DNA of 64,000 bases from contig BA000048.1 in assembly GCA_000270325.1 (NCBI GenBank), forward strand, positions 211,041 through 275,040, given 5' to 3'. Position 1 is the stretch's first letter, and each line of letters starts with the position of its first letter. Positions 7,944 to 16,225 of this stretch are shown here, piece by piece. The position numbers were made by a program, and so were the translations under genes. The notes beneath the pieces were generated by a model. The model had not been told where the DNA came from. It searched no databases and saw only the letters and a program-made list of their open reading frames with translations. The stretch comes from Candidatus Caldarchaeum subterraneum (GTDB lineage Archaea; Thermoproteota; Nitrososphaeria_A; Caldarchaeales; Caldarchaeaceae).

Positions 7944-8795
7944 ATGTCTTCTAGTCGGCTTGTCAAGTTCGGTATTCCCATAGTTGTCGCTTTGGTGGCT
8001 GTCGGTTTGGGAATCACGTTTCTTGCCTCACAGCCAAGTCAGCCACCCGTTACAACAACCACTAAATCTCCAACAGTCACCACTCAGACAACAACTACTC
8101 TATCACCGACAACACCCCAAACCACGACAACCATTCAAACAACCTCACCCCCGACAACAATCACAACCACTCAAACAACCCCAACCCAAACCACAACTAC
8201 ACCCACTTTCCAAGTTAACCTCCGCAGCTTCTTCAACACCTACATACAGGACATCTCCAAAAGGGATGTAAGCGCAGTGTCCAGCAAGTACACGTCGGCC
8301 TCGGTGGCAGTCTGGGGTGGAAAAGCCGCGGGGCTAGGCGGTACATACAGAGGCGAGGGAAACATTAGGATTCTTTACATAGCAGCACTTGGAACAGCTA
8401 AAACAATCGAGTTCAAAGAAGCAAGTTACAAGGAACGGGTTGAGAACAACATGGGAATTATCGAGAGCGAGCAGGAGATAAGCGGCAACTCCGACATACT
8501 GGGGTCCTTCACAGGCAAAGTCAAGATAACGTTGAAGGTCACAGTAGAAGGCAACAGGCCGGTGATAATCGAGGAGAACTGGGATTATCTTGAGTTTAAC
8601 TACGAGAAGACTGGTGGAGCCACGACGTTTCCACAGTGGGCTGACGTCAAAGCCGGAAGGCCCATAGTCCTCGAGCCCAGCAAAAACTTCAAAGACCTTG
8701 CATGGTTTTTGAGCGATTACTTCGCTTTAACGGTTTACGCAGCCGTTGCAGCTGTTGCAGTCGTGGCTTTGACCGCTTCTCGACGGAAGAGGTAA
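7944..8795 (+). CDS. Surface-anchored Thr-rich protein with a SnoaL/NTF2-like domain
   Basis: A 283-residue protein with an N-terminal hydrophobic signal (about 8-28) and a long Thr/Gln/Pro stalk (about 33-90, mostly TTTT, QTT and PTT units). A globular domain follows (about 92-235), then a C-terminal membrane helix (about 260-278) with an RRKR tail. The globular part (FFNTYIQDISKRDVSAVSSKY..., later GNIRILYIAAL and an anti-parallel run of strands) looks like a cystatin-like SnoaL/DUF4440 fold. This is recognition by pattern, not proof. The same signal, stalk and C-terminal anchor plan is used by quinoprotein 1. It begins a likely operon with the two membrane proteins and the solute-binding protein that follow. 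Confidence 0.65.
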   Translation: MSSSRLVKFGIPIVVALVAVGLGITFLASQPSQPPVTTTTKSPTVTTQTTTTLSPTTPQTTTTIQTTSPPTTITTTQTTPTQTTTTPTFQVNLRSFFNTYIQDISKRDVSAVSSKYTSASVAVWGGKAAGLGGTYRGEGNIRILYIAALGTAKTIEFKEASYKERVENNMGIIESEQEISGNSDILGSFTGKVKITLKVTVEGNRPVIIEENWDYLEFNYEKTGGATTFPQWADVKAGRPIVLEPSKNFKDLAWFLSDYFALTVYAAVAAVAVVALTASRRKR

Positions 8796-8800
8796 GCAAG

Positions 8801-9310
8801 ATGGACACCCTGAAAACCTCTAAGCTTTTTTTCCTACTAGGTATAGCTAACGGTTTCATAACCATAGCCGTCACATCCCTAATACTCATACCAGACCTAA
8901 GGCTAGCCGCAGGACCGGGTTCAGTCCTGACACACAACGGCGACGTGTGGCCCGGTGCATGGTCTTGGGTCGCATACTTCACGTTTCTGATAATAGGAGT
9001 TTGCGGCGCGTTCCTGTGGTCTCTCGCATACTATTTACTAAAATCTCTTTTCGGGGTTGAAAGGACGCCGTCACTTCTTACAAAAAGTTCTCTCATTCTG
9101 TACGAAGTAGGTCTTTTGGCAACGGTGTCTCTCGCAGGGTACGTGGGACTTGTGGGGGGGAGATTTGTCGCCGAAGGAGGGTCAGCGGTCGTCGTCACAG
9201 CCCTAATTGGGTGGGCTGTAATTCCATCGGGAGCGGCTGTTTTCCTCGCCCTTCTCGGAAACCTTCTCGGTTTAGCCAACCTTGTGCTAGCAGTGAGCAA
9301 GAGACGATGA
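8801..9310 (+). CDS. Four-helix membrane protein, paralogue 2 of 3
   Basis: A 169-residue membrane protein with four helices, starting at ATG 8801, five bases after the preceding stop and behind a GGTAAG element. It matches the proteins at 4299 and 9307 in layout (N-terminal helix, WPGAWSWVAYFTFLIIGVCG second helix, two later helices, final IPSGAAVFLALLGNLLG). It is the most divergent of the three and lacks the third-helix TH found in the other two. It overlaps the next paralogue by four bases (ATGA). Function unknown. Confidence 0.7.
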   Translation: MDTLKTSKLFFLLGIANGFITIAVTSLILIPDLRLAAGPGSVLTHNGDVWPGAWSWVAYFTFLIIGVCGAFLWSLAYYLLKSLFGVERTPSLLTKSSLILYEVGLLATVSLAGYVGLVGGRFVAEGGSAVVVTALIGWAVIPSGAAVFLALLGNLLGLANLVLAVSKRR

Positions 9311-9822
9311 TTCTGGCTGAGAAGAAATCTCTCCATCCACACACTGCAGCACGTTATTTTCTGTTCACAACATTCGTCAACATATGTGCAGCAGTCTTAA
9401 TCACCACGCCTGTACTGGTTGCGAGGTTAGCCCTGCCTCTCAAGCTCACCGAATGGCCGGGGACATGGATGTTCATAGCCTACGGGGTGTTCGTAGGGTT
9501 TGGTGTATTTGGAAGCCTTGCCTGGTCCACGATCCATTACCTCTCAGCCACGTTGTTGAACATAAAACTCTTGAGGAGAAAACTTGTCGTAACACATTTG
9601 ATTCTCCACAACGTCGCCGCATACGGCGTCGGTTTTTTGATGGGATACGGCGCAGGCTACGTTGGCGGAACCGCTCGTCTTGAGGGGGTTGGCGTCGCAG
9701 TGATAACAGCTTTAATCAGCTGGACCGTTATACCTATAGGAATCCTCATATTCATCGGACTATTATCAGCCATTCTAGGAGTTTTCACAGTTCTGGACGG
9801 GTGGACGATGTCCAGAAGATGA
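9307..9822 (+). CDS. Four-helix membrane protein, paralogue 3 of 3
   Basis: A 171-residue membrane protein, start ATG 9307 overlapping the previous stop. Helix 2 reads WPGTWMFIAYGVFVGFGVFG and helix 3 contains VTHLILHNVAAYGVG, matching STHLVSSYGVAS in the paralogue at 4299. These histidines could be tested as ligands, but nothing in the sequence proves this. Coupled at its 3' end to the solute-binding protein gene (ATGA overlap). Tandem duplication with the gene before it is evident. Confidence 0.7.
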   Translation: MILAEKKSLHPHTAARYFLFTTFVNICAAVLITTPVLVARLALPLKLTEWPGTWMFIAYGVFVGFGVFGSLAWSTIHYLSATLLNIKLLRRKLVVTHLILHNVAAYGVGFLMGYGAGYVGGTARLEGVGVAVITALISWTVIPIGILIFIGLLSAILGVFTVLDGWTMSRR

Positions 9823-11279
9823 TTACACGGCGGAAAACTCTATCCCTATTAGCGGGGGCGGCCGCAGCCGGAGTCTTGGCGTCCTATGGATTATTTTCAA
9901 CTCAGTCACAGACACCTAGCCAAACACGTGACATTAGAGCGGTGTTGGCAGGAGCAGGCAGGGTGAACCCTCCGGACCAGTATGTCGAGTTCATGGAGTG
10001 GTTGGCTGAGGTTTCAAAGAACATAGAGACCGGTAAAGAGCCGGCAGTGGCGTTGATGGCCGAGTCGGCTGCCTTAGCTGTGCAGAGAATAGATGGTGAG
10101 TTTTTCCTAGCCTCTGGGCTGGCCTCAAGGCTAGACGTGTCACCTTACCCTGTTCATGTTTCAAAGACACTTTCGTCACTCACGGTGGGAGCGTCAATAT
10201 ACGACGCCGTGGCGGTTGAATCTTTTGATGTTAATCTATTCATAAACTACTTCACACCTGTTCAAGACTTCATGGAAAAATACCGCGAATACACATATGA
10301 GAAATTTAGGCTGGATGATTTCTTGCCTGAGTCCTTGAACCTTGTCGGAGTCTATCCGCCTAAGCTGGATAGTGGTGGGGAAAAAGGGAATGTGGTCATG
10401 CTGCCCTTCAGCACGCCGACCATGATAAACTTCTACAGAAGAGACATCTACGAAAAAAACGGACACGAGCCTCCAGCGACATGGGAGGAGTATCTCGAAG
10501 ACCTAAAAGCTTTGAACAACCCCTCCGAAGGATTTTTCGCGACAGCTCAGCAGGTCGGAAGTGACGTCGGAATAGTTACGGAGTTCAACAACCTTGTCCA
10601 TAGCTTCGGTGGCAGGCTTTTTGAAGTAAGCGATGGCAAGATAATTCCTGTAATGGATTCTGACGCCGTTGTGGAGGCGTTGAAAATGTATTCTTCTATC
10701 AGACCTTATGCCGACCCGGCGTCAATATCCTACGACTGGGATGCCGTCGCAACTGCTATGAGACGAGGCAGGATTGTTCAGGCAATTCTTTGGCAGGATT
10801 ATGCATGGATGATGGATGACCCTGTGAGGTCCGTTGTTGTCAACAAGGTCGGGTATAAGCCTAACCCAGCTGGGCCGGCTGGCTCTTTTCACCAGTTTGT
10901 GGGCGATGGCGTAGGTCTCGTAAAAAACGGTAAGAACCCAGTTGCTATGTGGCTATGGCTTCAATGGGCCACAGAGGTGGGTACAAGGATTATATTGATG
11001 CTGGACGAGAAAGCCAGAGTCGTGCCTATACGCAGAAGCGTTTTAATGGATAGAAATGTCCAGTCAACTCTGGAGAATCCAAAGTTTTCATCCGTCAAAG
11101 TAGTCAAAGAAATTTTGGAGATGAAGCAGGTTGCTTCCATACCTCCACTACCTCGGGCAAACCAGGTCTTTTTCATAATGGGGCGATACCTGAGAAGCGG
11201 ATGGTCGGGCGCCGACCCGCGTCAAACTTTGAGGGAAATGAAGAATGAAATCGAGTCTCTCGACTCTCTTAGTTACTAG
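9819..11279 (+). CDS. Extracellular solute-binding protein, ABC sugar type, with Tat-like signal
   Basis: A 486-residue family 1 solute-binding protein. The N-terminus MITRRKTLSLLAGAAAAG carries a twin-arginine-like motif followed by a hydrophobic stretch, so export folded through Tat is likely. Family features are PFSTPTMINFYRRDIYEKNG followed by PPATWEEYLEDLKALN, a central GVGLVKNGKNPVAMWLWLQW segment and the usual C-terminal helices. The ATG at 9819 overlaps the previous stop (ATGA) and is preferred over the GTG at 9801. No ATPase or permease follows, so it most likely feeds the transporter at 100-2881, 7 kb away. Confidence 0.85.
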   Translation: MITRRKTLSLLAGAAAAGVLASYGLFSTQSQTPSQTRDIRAVLAGAGRVNPPDQYVEFMEWLAEVSKNIETGKEPAVALMAESAALAVQRIDGEFFLASGLASRLDVSPYPVHVSKTLSSLTVGASIYDAVAVESFDVNLFINYFTPVQDFMEKYREYTYEKFRLDDFLPESLNLVGVYPPKLDSGGEKGNVVMLPFSTPTMINFYRRDIYEKNGHEPPATWEEYLEDLKALNNPSEGFFATAQQVGSDVGIVTEFNNLVHSFGGRLFEVSDGKIIPVMDSDAVVEALKMYSSIRPYADPASISYDWDAVATAMRRGRIVQAILWQDYAWMMDDPVRSVVVNKVGYKPNPAGPAGSFHQFVGDGVGLVKNGKNPVAMWLWLQWATEVGTRIILMLDEKARVVPIRRSVLMDRNVQSTLENPKFSSVKVVKEILEMKQVASIPPLPRANQVFFIMGRYLRSGWSGADPRQTLREMKNEIESLDSLSY

Positions 11280-11874
11280 TGTTGGCTTCATTGTTCTTTT
11301 GCTGTTTCCTTCTCCTATCTATGCCTCGATGGAACTGAGGTTTAACTTGGTTGACGGATTTGGAACAAGCAGGTATCGCCTTATTCTCGAAATGCCTGAC
11401 GAGCTTCTGATGAATGAGGAGATGAAGATAGGTTTTACTCTGTATCTGGATGAGCTTCCGCCGCTGAAACACTACACCGGATACCTCACTCTAACGTTTA
11501 CTCTAGTCTCAGAAAATGGACAGATGATATCCAGAACAAGCATAAGCAACAGAATGGAGCCCTATAAGGTGGACTACATCTACCCGGGACATCGATGGGG
11601 CCCTTACGTTTTGACGCTTAAGCCGGACTACTCAAGGCTTCAGGGTGAAACTAGTGTATCGGTGTATGTGGTCCTCGACGTTGAAGAATATGTTGAAGAC
11701 CAGCTTGGTGTCCCAGTTATACCCACGAAGCCGAGTCCCGAAACGGTCTTTGCCGGCGCGATTAAAGTTTCGCAGCCGCTGCCGCTTTTAGAGACGGGTT
11801 TAGCTGGATTCGCTATAGTTGTTTTGGTTGTGGCATATCTCTACATTAGACGAACTAGAAAACCTCCACGCTAG
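11245..11874 (+). CDS. Secreted, C-terminally anchored protein of unknown function
   Basis: A 209-residue protein with a clear signal peptide (cleavage likely after IYAS, about 28), a soluble domain rich in beta strands (about 30-175) and one C-terminal membrane helix (about 184-202) followed by RRTRKPPR. No catalytic motif is visible. The ATG at 11245 lies inside the end of the solute-binding protein gene (35-base overlap), so the two are co-translated and it may be an accessory of the binding protein. It converges on the MFS gene, sharing four bases with it. Confidence 0.6.
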   Translation: MKSSLSTLLVTSVGFIVLLLFPSPIYASMELRFNLVDGFGTSRYRLILEMPDELLMNEEMKIGFTLYLDELPPLKHYTGYLTLTFTLVSENGQMISRTSISNRMEPYKVDYIYPGHRWGPYVLTLKPDYSRLQGETSVSVYVVLDVEEYVEDQLGVPVIPTKPSPETVFAGAIKVSQPLPLLETGLAGFAIVVLVVAYLYIRRTRKPPR

Positions 11875-13364
11875 CCCCTGTTTCGCGCCAATACCTCATG
11901 CCAGAGAACGATCACCGCTGCTATGGCCGCTATTACTCCGCCCAACAGGAAGTTGAAACTAACGCCTCTGATGAAAGAGTTTATCTCGATCACTCCGCCC
12001 TCTAGGAATTTTTCGTAACCTATGCTGTAGTCGAGTATTATTGTCGACAACGCGATGCTCAAAGTTTGGCCCAGATGACGCATGAAACCCATCAAGCCGT
12101 TAACTTGCGCCCTTGTCTCTGGTTCAACAGATGCCAGCGCCGAGTTTGTGTTAGGTGCCGCGAAAAGCCCGATTCCAATACCTAGGATTGTTAACGATAT
12201 CGCCACGTAGATGATGCTGCTTTGCTGAGAAACAAGAGATAAGGCGAAAAGGGCTAAGGAGCATATGAACAAACCAAGCGTGGACACCGCCGAATACCCA
12301 TATTTATCTGAAAGAAGCCCGCCTATGGGTGACACCGCGAGAACAGTCAGAGGAAGAACCCCGAGAACGAAGCCGGCGGTCACAGGGTCCAAACCCATTA
12401 ACGCTGTCAAGTAAAAGCTGACCACGACCCATACACCATGATGGGCCGAGTACAGCAACAGTATCGCTAGAGATGCAGACCTCAGCCGCGTGTTTGTCGA
12501 CAAAAGTTTTAAAGGTATGACTTGGGAATCGCTTTTTCTTCTCTCCCTGAAAACATAGAGCATTACGCTGAGAAGACCTAACGCAACCATAAGCCAAGCT
12601 GGGAAGCTTATGTAGAAAAATGGCCTTAAGTAGAGGCCGAAAATCCGTACCTCCTCCACCAAAACCTCGATAATTCCTTTGTGGATTGGCCAAAGCGTGA
12701 CTCCGCCCAGAAGATTGAACACACCGATTAGCAAAAGAATTCCACTGAGCCAGTCGATTTTCTCTGCAGACTTTTTATGCAGGGCCTTTTCCCTTGGATA
12801 GGTTATGTAAACGAGGGCTGCTGAAACCAAGCACACAGGGACGTTGAGCAGGAACACGTCCCGCCAGCCAATAAGGCTCGTCAAGGTCAGAATAACCCCT
12901 CCCAGCAGCGGTCCCATCAAAAGCGCCGAATAGATTACTGCAACGTGCACACCCATGGCGAGGCCTCCCCCCTTCTCCTCGAAGACATCAACTATCAAGG
13001 CACGGCTATTGGCTAAGACCAGCGCTGCACCGATTCCCTGAAGAGCTCTGTAAACGAGAAGCTCGTAGATTGTGAAAGCTGTGCTAGAGAGATAGGCTGC
13101 GGAGGCGAAGATGAGCAAGCCTACGATAAACATGTTTTTCCGGCTCTTGCTGTCAGAGTACTGGCCCAGCAGCGGCATCAAAGCCGTTATCACTATCAGA
13201 TAGGTTATGGGAACCCAGCCTGCCACGGTTATGTGCGCTCTCAGGTCGCTGCTGATGGTTGGGAGAATAATGGCGACCAGCCCAGTGTCGAGAGGCGGAG
13301 GCAGAGTGCCTGCGTTAATTGCTGCCGCCGCCAGCCATCTTCTGAGTTGAGCCTTTTTCTCCAG
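11871..13364 (-). CDS. MFS drug/solute transporter (DHA2-like, 14 helices), non-AUG start
   Basis: Major facilitator of about 497 residues if read from a CTG at 13364. From the first GTG (13226) it would have only 451 and would lack the first helix. The reading frame is open upstream to 13385 and encodes a good DHA2-type first helix containing LDTGLVAIILPTISSDL, the family's LDxTIVNVALP motif. A strong GGAGGAG ribosome-binding site lies six bases before CTG 13364; an ATA at 13367 is the other candidate. The later motif GQYSDSKSRKN matches the family loop 2-3. The 5' end overlaps the end of quinoprotein 2 by 50 bases. Substrate unknown; proton-driven export is usual for the family. Confidence 0.8.
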   Translation of the reverse strand: MEKKAQLRRWLAAAAINAGTLPPPLDTGLVAIILPTISSDLRAHITVAGWVPITYLIVITALMPLLGQYSDSKSRKNMFIVGLLIFASAAYLSSTAFTIYELLVYRALQGIGAALVLANSRALIVDVFEEKGGGLAMGVHVAVIYSALLMGPLLGGVILTLTSLIGWRDVFLLNVPVCLVSAALVYITYPREKALHKKSAEKIDWLSGILLLIGVFNLLGGVTLWPIHKGIIEVLVEEVRIFGLYLRPFFYISFPAWLMVALGLLSVMLYVFRERRKSDSQVIPLKLLSTNTRLRSASLAILLLYSAHHGVWVVVSFYLTALMGLDPVTAGFVLGVLPLTVLAVSPIGGLLSDKYGYSAVSTLGLFICSLALFALSLVSQQSSIIYVAISLTILGIGIGLFAAPNTNSALASVEPETRAQVNGLMGFMRHLGQTLSIALSTIILDYSIGYEKFLEGGVIEINSFIRGVSFNFLLGGVIAAIAAVIVLWHEVLARNRG

Positions 13365-15207
13365 TATGTCTCCTCCCTCTTCTGGTTAGCATTACTATAC
13401 CTACTATGACAGCGGCCCCCACAGCCACCAAAACAAACGCTTCACCGAGGCTCAGACCGGTTCCTTGGCCTTGGACTGTCTGGGAAAGTTTGAAGGCCGC
13501 CACGACACCCGGCGTATAGGTGCCCCCGAGCTCCCCGCCTCCCGTTGGCACAAGCAGAATCGGCTCACCCTGAATGTCCGTGGAGATGCTGACCCCCGCT
13601 GCACCGAGGCCTCCGAGGCTAATCCTTCTGAGAAGCCTGCCTGTCTCGGCGTCAACCATGTAGAGGACACCTGCACGGTCTACTGCGTAAACAACTCCGC
13701 CGCTTACTACTACGCTTGCCGCCTGATATCTGTTGGGCATCTCAAACTTCCAAAGGATTCTACCCGTTCTTATGTCTACTGCGTACAAGGTCGAGTTCTG
13801 CTGAATCGATGGGTCGATTTGGCTTATGAAGCCTTCGATAACCTCGTTTTTGTAGAAGACAGGGCCTTTAGAGATTCTGTGACATGCCCTCTGCGTAGCT
13901 ACGTACAGTATTCCGTTGGCGAAGGCCGGGGGAGACTCCACCCCGCCCTGCGCTCCGGGGCAGTATGTTTTTCCGACCAGTACCTCTGTGGATAGTGTCA
14001 TGTCGGCGTTTTCCCCTGCGTTCACGTTATAGATGTTTAGCTCTTCTCCTCCTATTTTGATGGGCGGGTAGATGGGTTGACCGGTTCTGGCGTCGAGAAC
14101 ATAGATGTAGTCTGATTTCGCCGCCGCCATGACAACTTTTCTTGGAGCACCGGCTATCTCCACGTCGGCGAGTATCACACTCCAGCCCGGCTCAACAGCA
14201 ACCAAAGCATGGGGTATCGTTTGGTAGAACCATAGCAAGTCACCTGTCGAGGCGTTTAAAGCAACAATACTCATTGTGTAAAGGTTTGGCCCCGGCCTCT
14301 CGGCTGCGTCATACACAGGTGAAGGCTGGCCCACGGTCGCGTAGAGAACTCCGCTGGATTCGTCCACGGCTATCAAACCCCATAATGCGCCGCCGCCTAT
14401 CAAACTGTTCGAGCCCCGGTCGTTTGGATAGGGCCTGATGTTTCCCCGGGGAACCCCTGTCCTTACACCGTCGCCTGTCTCAACCACGTATTTGAGGCCC
14501 CATTCTGGGTCTCCTCCCGCAGGAGGCACAGAAAACCAACGCCACACAAGGTTGAAGTTGTTGATGTCGTATGCCGCGATAAACCCTCGTCCACCGAAAG
14601 CAGCCGTCGAAGCCCTAACTATGACGAGGTTTCTGTAGACTATGGGCGCCTGCTCACCCCAGTAGAAACCCGTGTTCCCCGGCACGTTGCATATGGTTTC
14701 TCCCTGTACGATGCGTAGGGGGCGCCCGTTAGATGCGTCCAAAACATGAACAGAACAGTCGGAAGCCATCATGTAGATGGCGCCGCCGTGGTATGAGATG
14801 GATTTCTGGTTAGCCACGTAAGCCCAGTAGGGTTTGCTGGTAAAGGTGGTCATGTTAACTTGATACTGCCACACCAAGTTTCCTGTGTCAGACCTTAACG
14901 CAACTACTCTGTTGTAGGGAGTGGCGAAATACACTATGCCGTTGACGACCAGAGGCGTTGTTTCTATACCCTGTAGAGGAGCTAACGACGGTATTCTGAA
15001 AGGATTTTCAGGCACCTGATAAAGCCATGCGAGGGCAAGCCTGTCAACGTTCTCCTTGTTTATGGCTGTTTGTGGGCTATAGTTAGTGTTCTTGAAGTCG
15101 TATGCAGGGAGACTCCATTCGTATCTCTCCTGACCTACGCCGACGGCGTTTAGTGATGCGAGAACCAGAAAAAACAAGAGACTGGCCTGCGTCATCTTCC
15201 GCAACAT
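13315..15207 (-). CDS. Membrane-anchored PQQ-dehydrogenase homologue (quinoprotein 2), altered active site
   Basis: A 630-residue propeller protein with a signal peptide (1-25), PQQ-type blades with motifs such as LRSDTGNLVW, LNASTGDLLW, LDARTGQPIY and VDIRTGRILW, and a C-terminal membrane helix (about 587-607) with a basic tail. It is about 100 residues shorter than quinoprotein 1 because it lacks the long stalk. The segment aligned with the catalytic HDxxDxD reads HALVAVE (333-339). The catalytic Asp is Ala337 and the second Asp is Glu339. The metal-binding Glu position also reads Ala (STAAFGGRG). It may therefore bind PQQ differently, use other chemistry or be non-catalytic. A TATA-like box lies at 15231-15240 for a leaderless transcript. 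Confidence 0.82.
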   Translation of the reverse strand: MLRKMTQASLLFFLVLASLNAVGVGQERYEWSLPAYDFKNTNYSPQTAINKENVDRLALAWLYQVPENPFRIPSLAPLQGIETTPLVVNGIVYFATPYNRVVALRSDTGNLVWQYQVNMTTFTSKPYWAYVANQKSISYHGGAIYMMASDCSVHVLDASNGRPLRIVQGETICNVPGNTGFYWGEQAPIVYRNLVIVRASTAAFGGRGFIAAYDINNFNLVWRWFSVPPAGGDPEWGLKYVVETGDGVRTGVPRGNIRPYPNDRGSNSLIGGGALWGLIAVDESSGVLYATVGQPSPVYDAAERPGPNLYTMSIVALNASTGDLLWFYQTIPHALVAVEPGWSVILADVEIAGAPRKVVMAAAKSDYIYVLDARTGQPIYPPIKIGGEELNIYNVNAGENADMTLSTEVLVGKTYCPGAQGGVESPPAFANGILYVATQRACHRISKGPVFYKNEVIEGFISQIDPSIQQNSTLYAVDIRTGRILWKFEMPNRYQAASVVVSGGVVYAVDRAGVLYMVDAETGRLLRRISLGGLGAAGVSISTDIQGEPILLVPTGGGELGGTYTPGVVAAFKLSQTVQGQGTGLSLGEAFVLVAVGAAVIVGIVMLTRRGRRHTGEKGSTQKMAGGGSN

Positions 15208-15230
15208 GATCTTGGAATCATCTTTCGACA

Positions 15231-15240
15231 GTGATAAATA
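15231..15240 (-). promoter_or_regulatory. TATA-like box for quinoprotein 2
   Basis: Minus-strand CTTATTTATC is centred about 29 bases upstream of the ATG at 15207. Confidence 0.4.
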
Positions 15241-15276
15241 AGTGATTCTTCAACTATTCTACATACACTAATAAAA

Positions 15277-15286
15277 TTTTATAAAT
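15277..15286 (+). promoter_or_regulatory. TATA-like box for the Nos-type ABC genes
   Basis: TTTTATAAAT is centred about 29 bases before the GTG at 15311, the clearest leaderless promoter in this region. It is divergent from the quinoprotein 2 promoter, about 45 bases away. Confidence 0.5.
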
Positions 15287-15310
15287 CGCCTGTTCGGTAA
15301 TAAACATCCA

Positions 15311-16225
15311 GTGTCAGAGATTTTAGTCGCCGAAAACGTGTCGAAGAGATACGGTAAACATGAGGCGCTTGCTGATGTTAGCTTCAACGCTAGGAAGGGT
15401 GAGGCGTTGGCTATTTTAGGCCCTAATGGAGCGGGCAAAACCACTCTGCTAAAATGCTGTCTCGGCCTTCTCGACTTCGACGGGAAAATCACCGTCGACG
15501 GTGTCGATGTAGGTACAAACGGCGCTGTAGCTCGGTCTAAGATGGGATACGTTCCCCAGAAAACAGCACTCCACGACAAGCTTAGAATAATCGACGAAAT
15601 GAAGCTGATGGCTCGTATTAAAGGGATTAGAGACGAGCAGAGATGCCGCGAAGTTCTGGAAATGCTTGGGTTTTGGGAGAGGAGAAAAGACCCCGTTGGA
15701 AGTCTTTCACAGGGGATGAAGCAGAGGCTGATGCTAGGGTTCACTCTGTTGGCAATGCCTGATGTTCTTCTTCTCGACGAGCCCCTAAGCAACATAGACG
15801 TCGAGGGGCAGATTTCGCTCTTGAACCAGCTAGATGAGATTAAGCGAGAGGGAAAAACAATCCTCATTTCATCCCATATCGTCGGAATGGGTAATGTTAT
15901 TGACCGTGTGCTTGTACTTAACAAAGGCCATGTGGCAGCTTTCGGAGAAATTAATGAGGTGCTGAGCAGGCTGAGGGTCAGAAACAAGCTTTACATCAAG
16001 CTGAACGATAAAGAGGCCGTAAGCAGGGCGCTTGAAGAAAAGCTCATGCAACAAGGCGATGTTTACGCTGTGCAAAGAATGGATGAATGGCTGATAGTGG
16101 AGTGCGAGTCACGTGACAAGGCTAGGGTAATATCCATAGTGTTGGATAGCGGTTACCAGCTAGCTGACATAGTGTCCGAAGCCGTTAGCCTTGAGAGACA
16201 CTACTACGAGTTAATAAAGAGGTGA
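15311..16225 (+). CDS. ABC transporter ATPase (NosF/Ccm-like)
   Basis: ATPase of an ABC-2 type exporter, 304 residues. Walker A GPNGAGKTT is at 37-45, signature LSQGMKQR at 132-139, Walker B VLLLDEP at 152-158, and ISSHIVGM holds the H-loop. A C-terminal domain of about 80 residues follows the ATPase core. Closest in style to NosF and similar ATPases that work with a NosY-type permease in maturation of copper enzymes. Its partner permease overlaps it by four bases (or starts at ATG 16225). Its position between two quinoproteins and beside a blue copper protein suggests a role in assembling the extracytoplasmic redox system. That role is inference. Confidence 0.85.
   Translation: MSEILVAENVSKRYGKHEALADVSFNARKGEALAILGPNGAGKTTLLKCCLGLLDFDGKITVDGVDVGTNGAVARSKMGYVPQKTALHDKLRIIDEMKLMARIKGIRDEQRCREVLEMLGFWERRKDPVGSLSQGMKQRLMLGFTLLAMPDVLLLDEPLSNIDVEGQISLLNQLDEIKREGKTILISSHIVGMGNVIDRVLVLNKGHVAAFGEINEVLSRLRVRNKLYIKLNDKEAVSRALEEKLMQQGDVYAVQRMDEWLIVECESRDKARVISIVLDSGYQLADIVSEAVSLERHYYELIKR

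Noticed and set aside
11871-13226. GTG 13226 as start of the MFS gene
   Set aside because: It would remove the first helix carrying the conserved LDxxLVAIILPT motif; the upstream frame is open with a strong ribosome-binding site.
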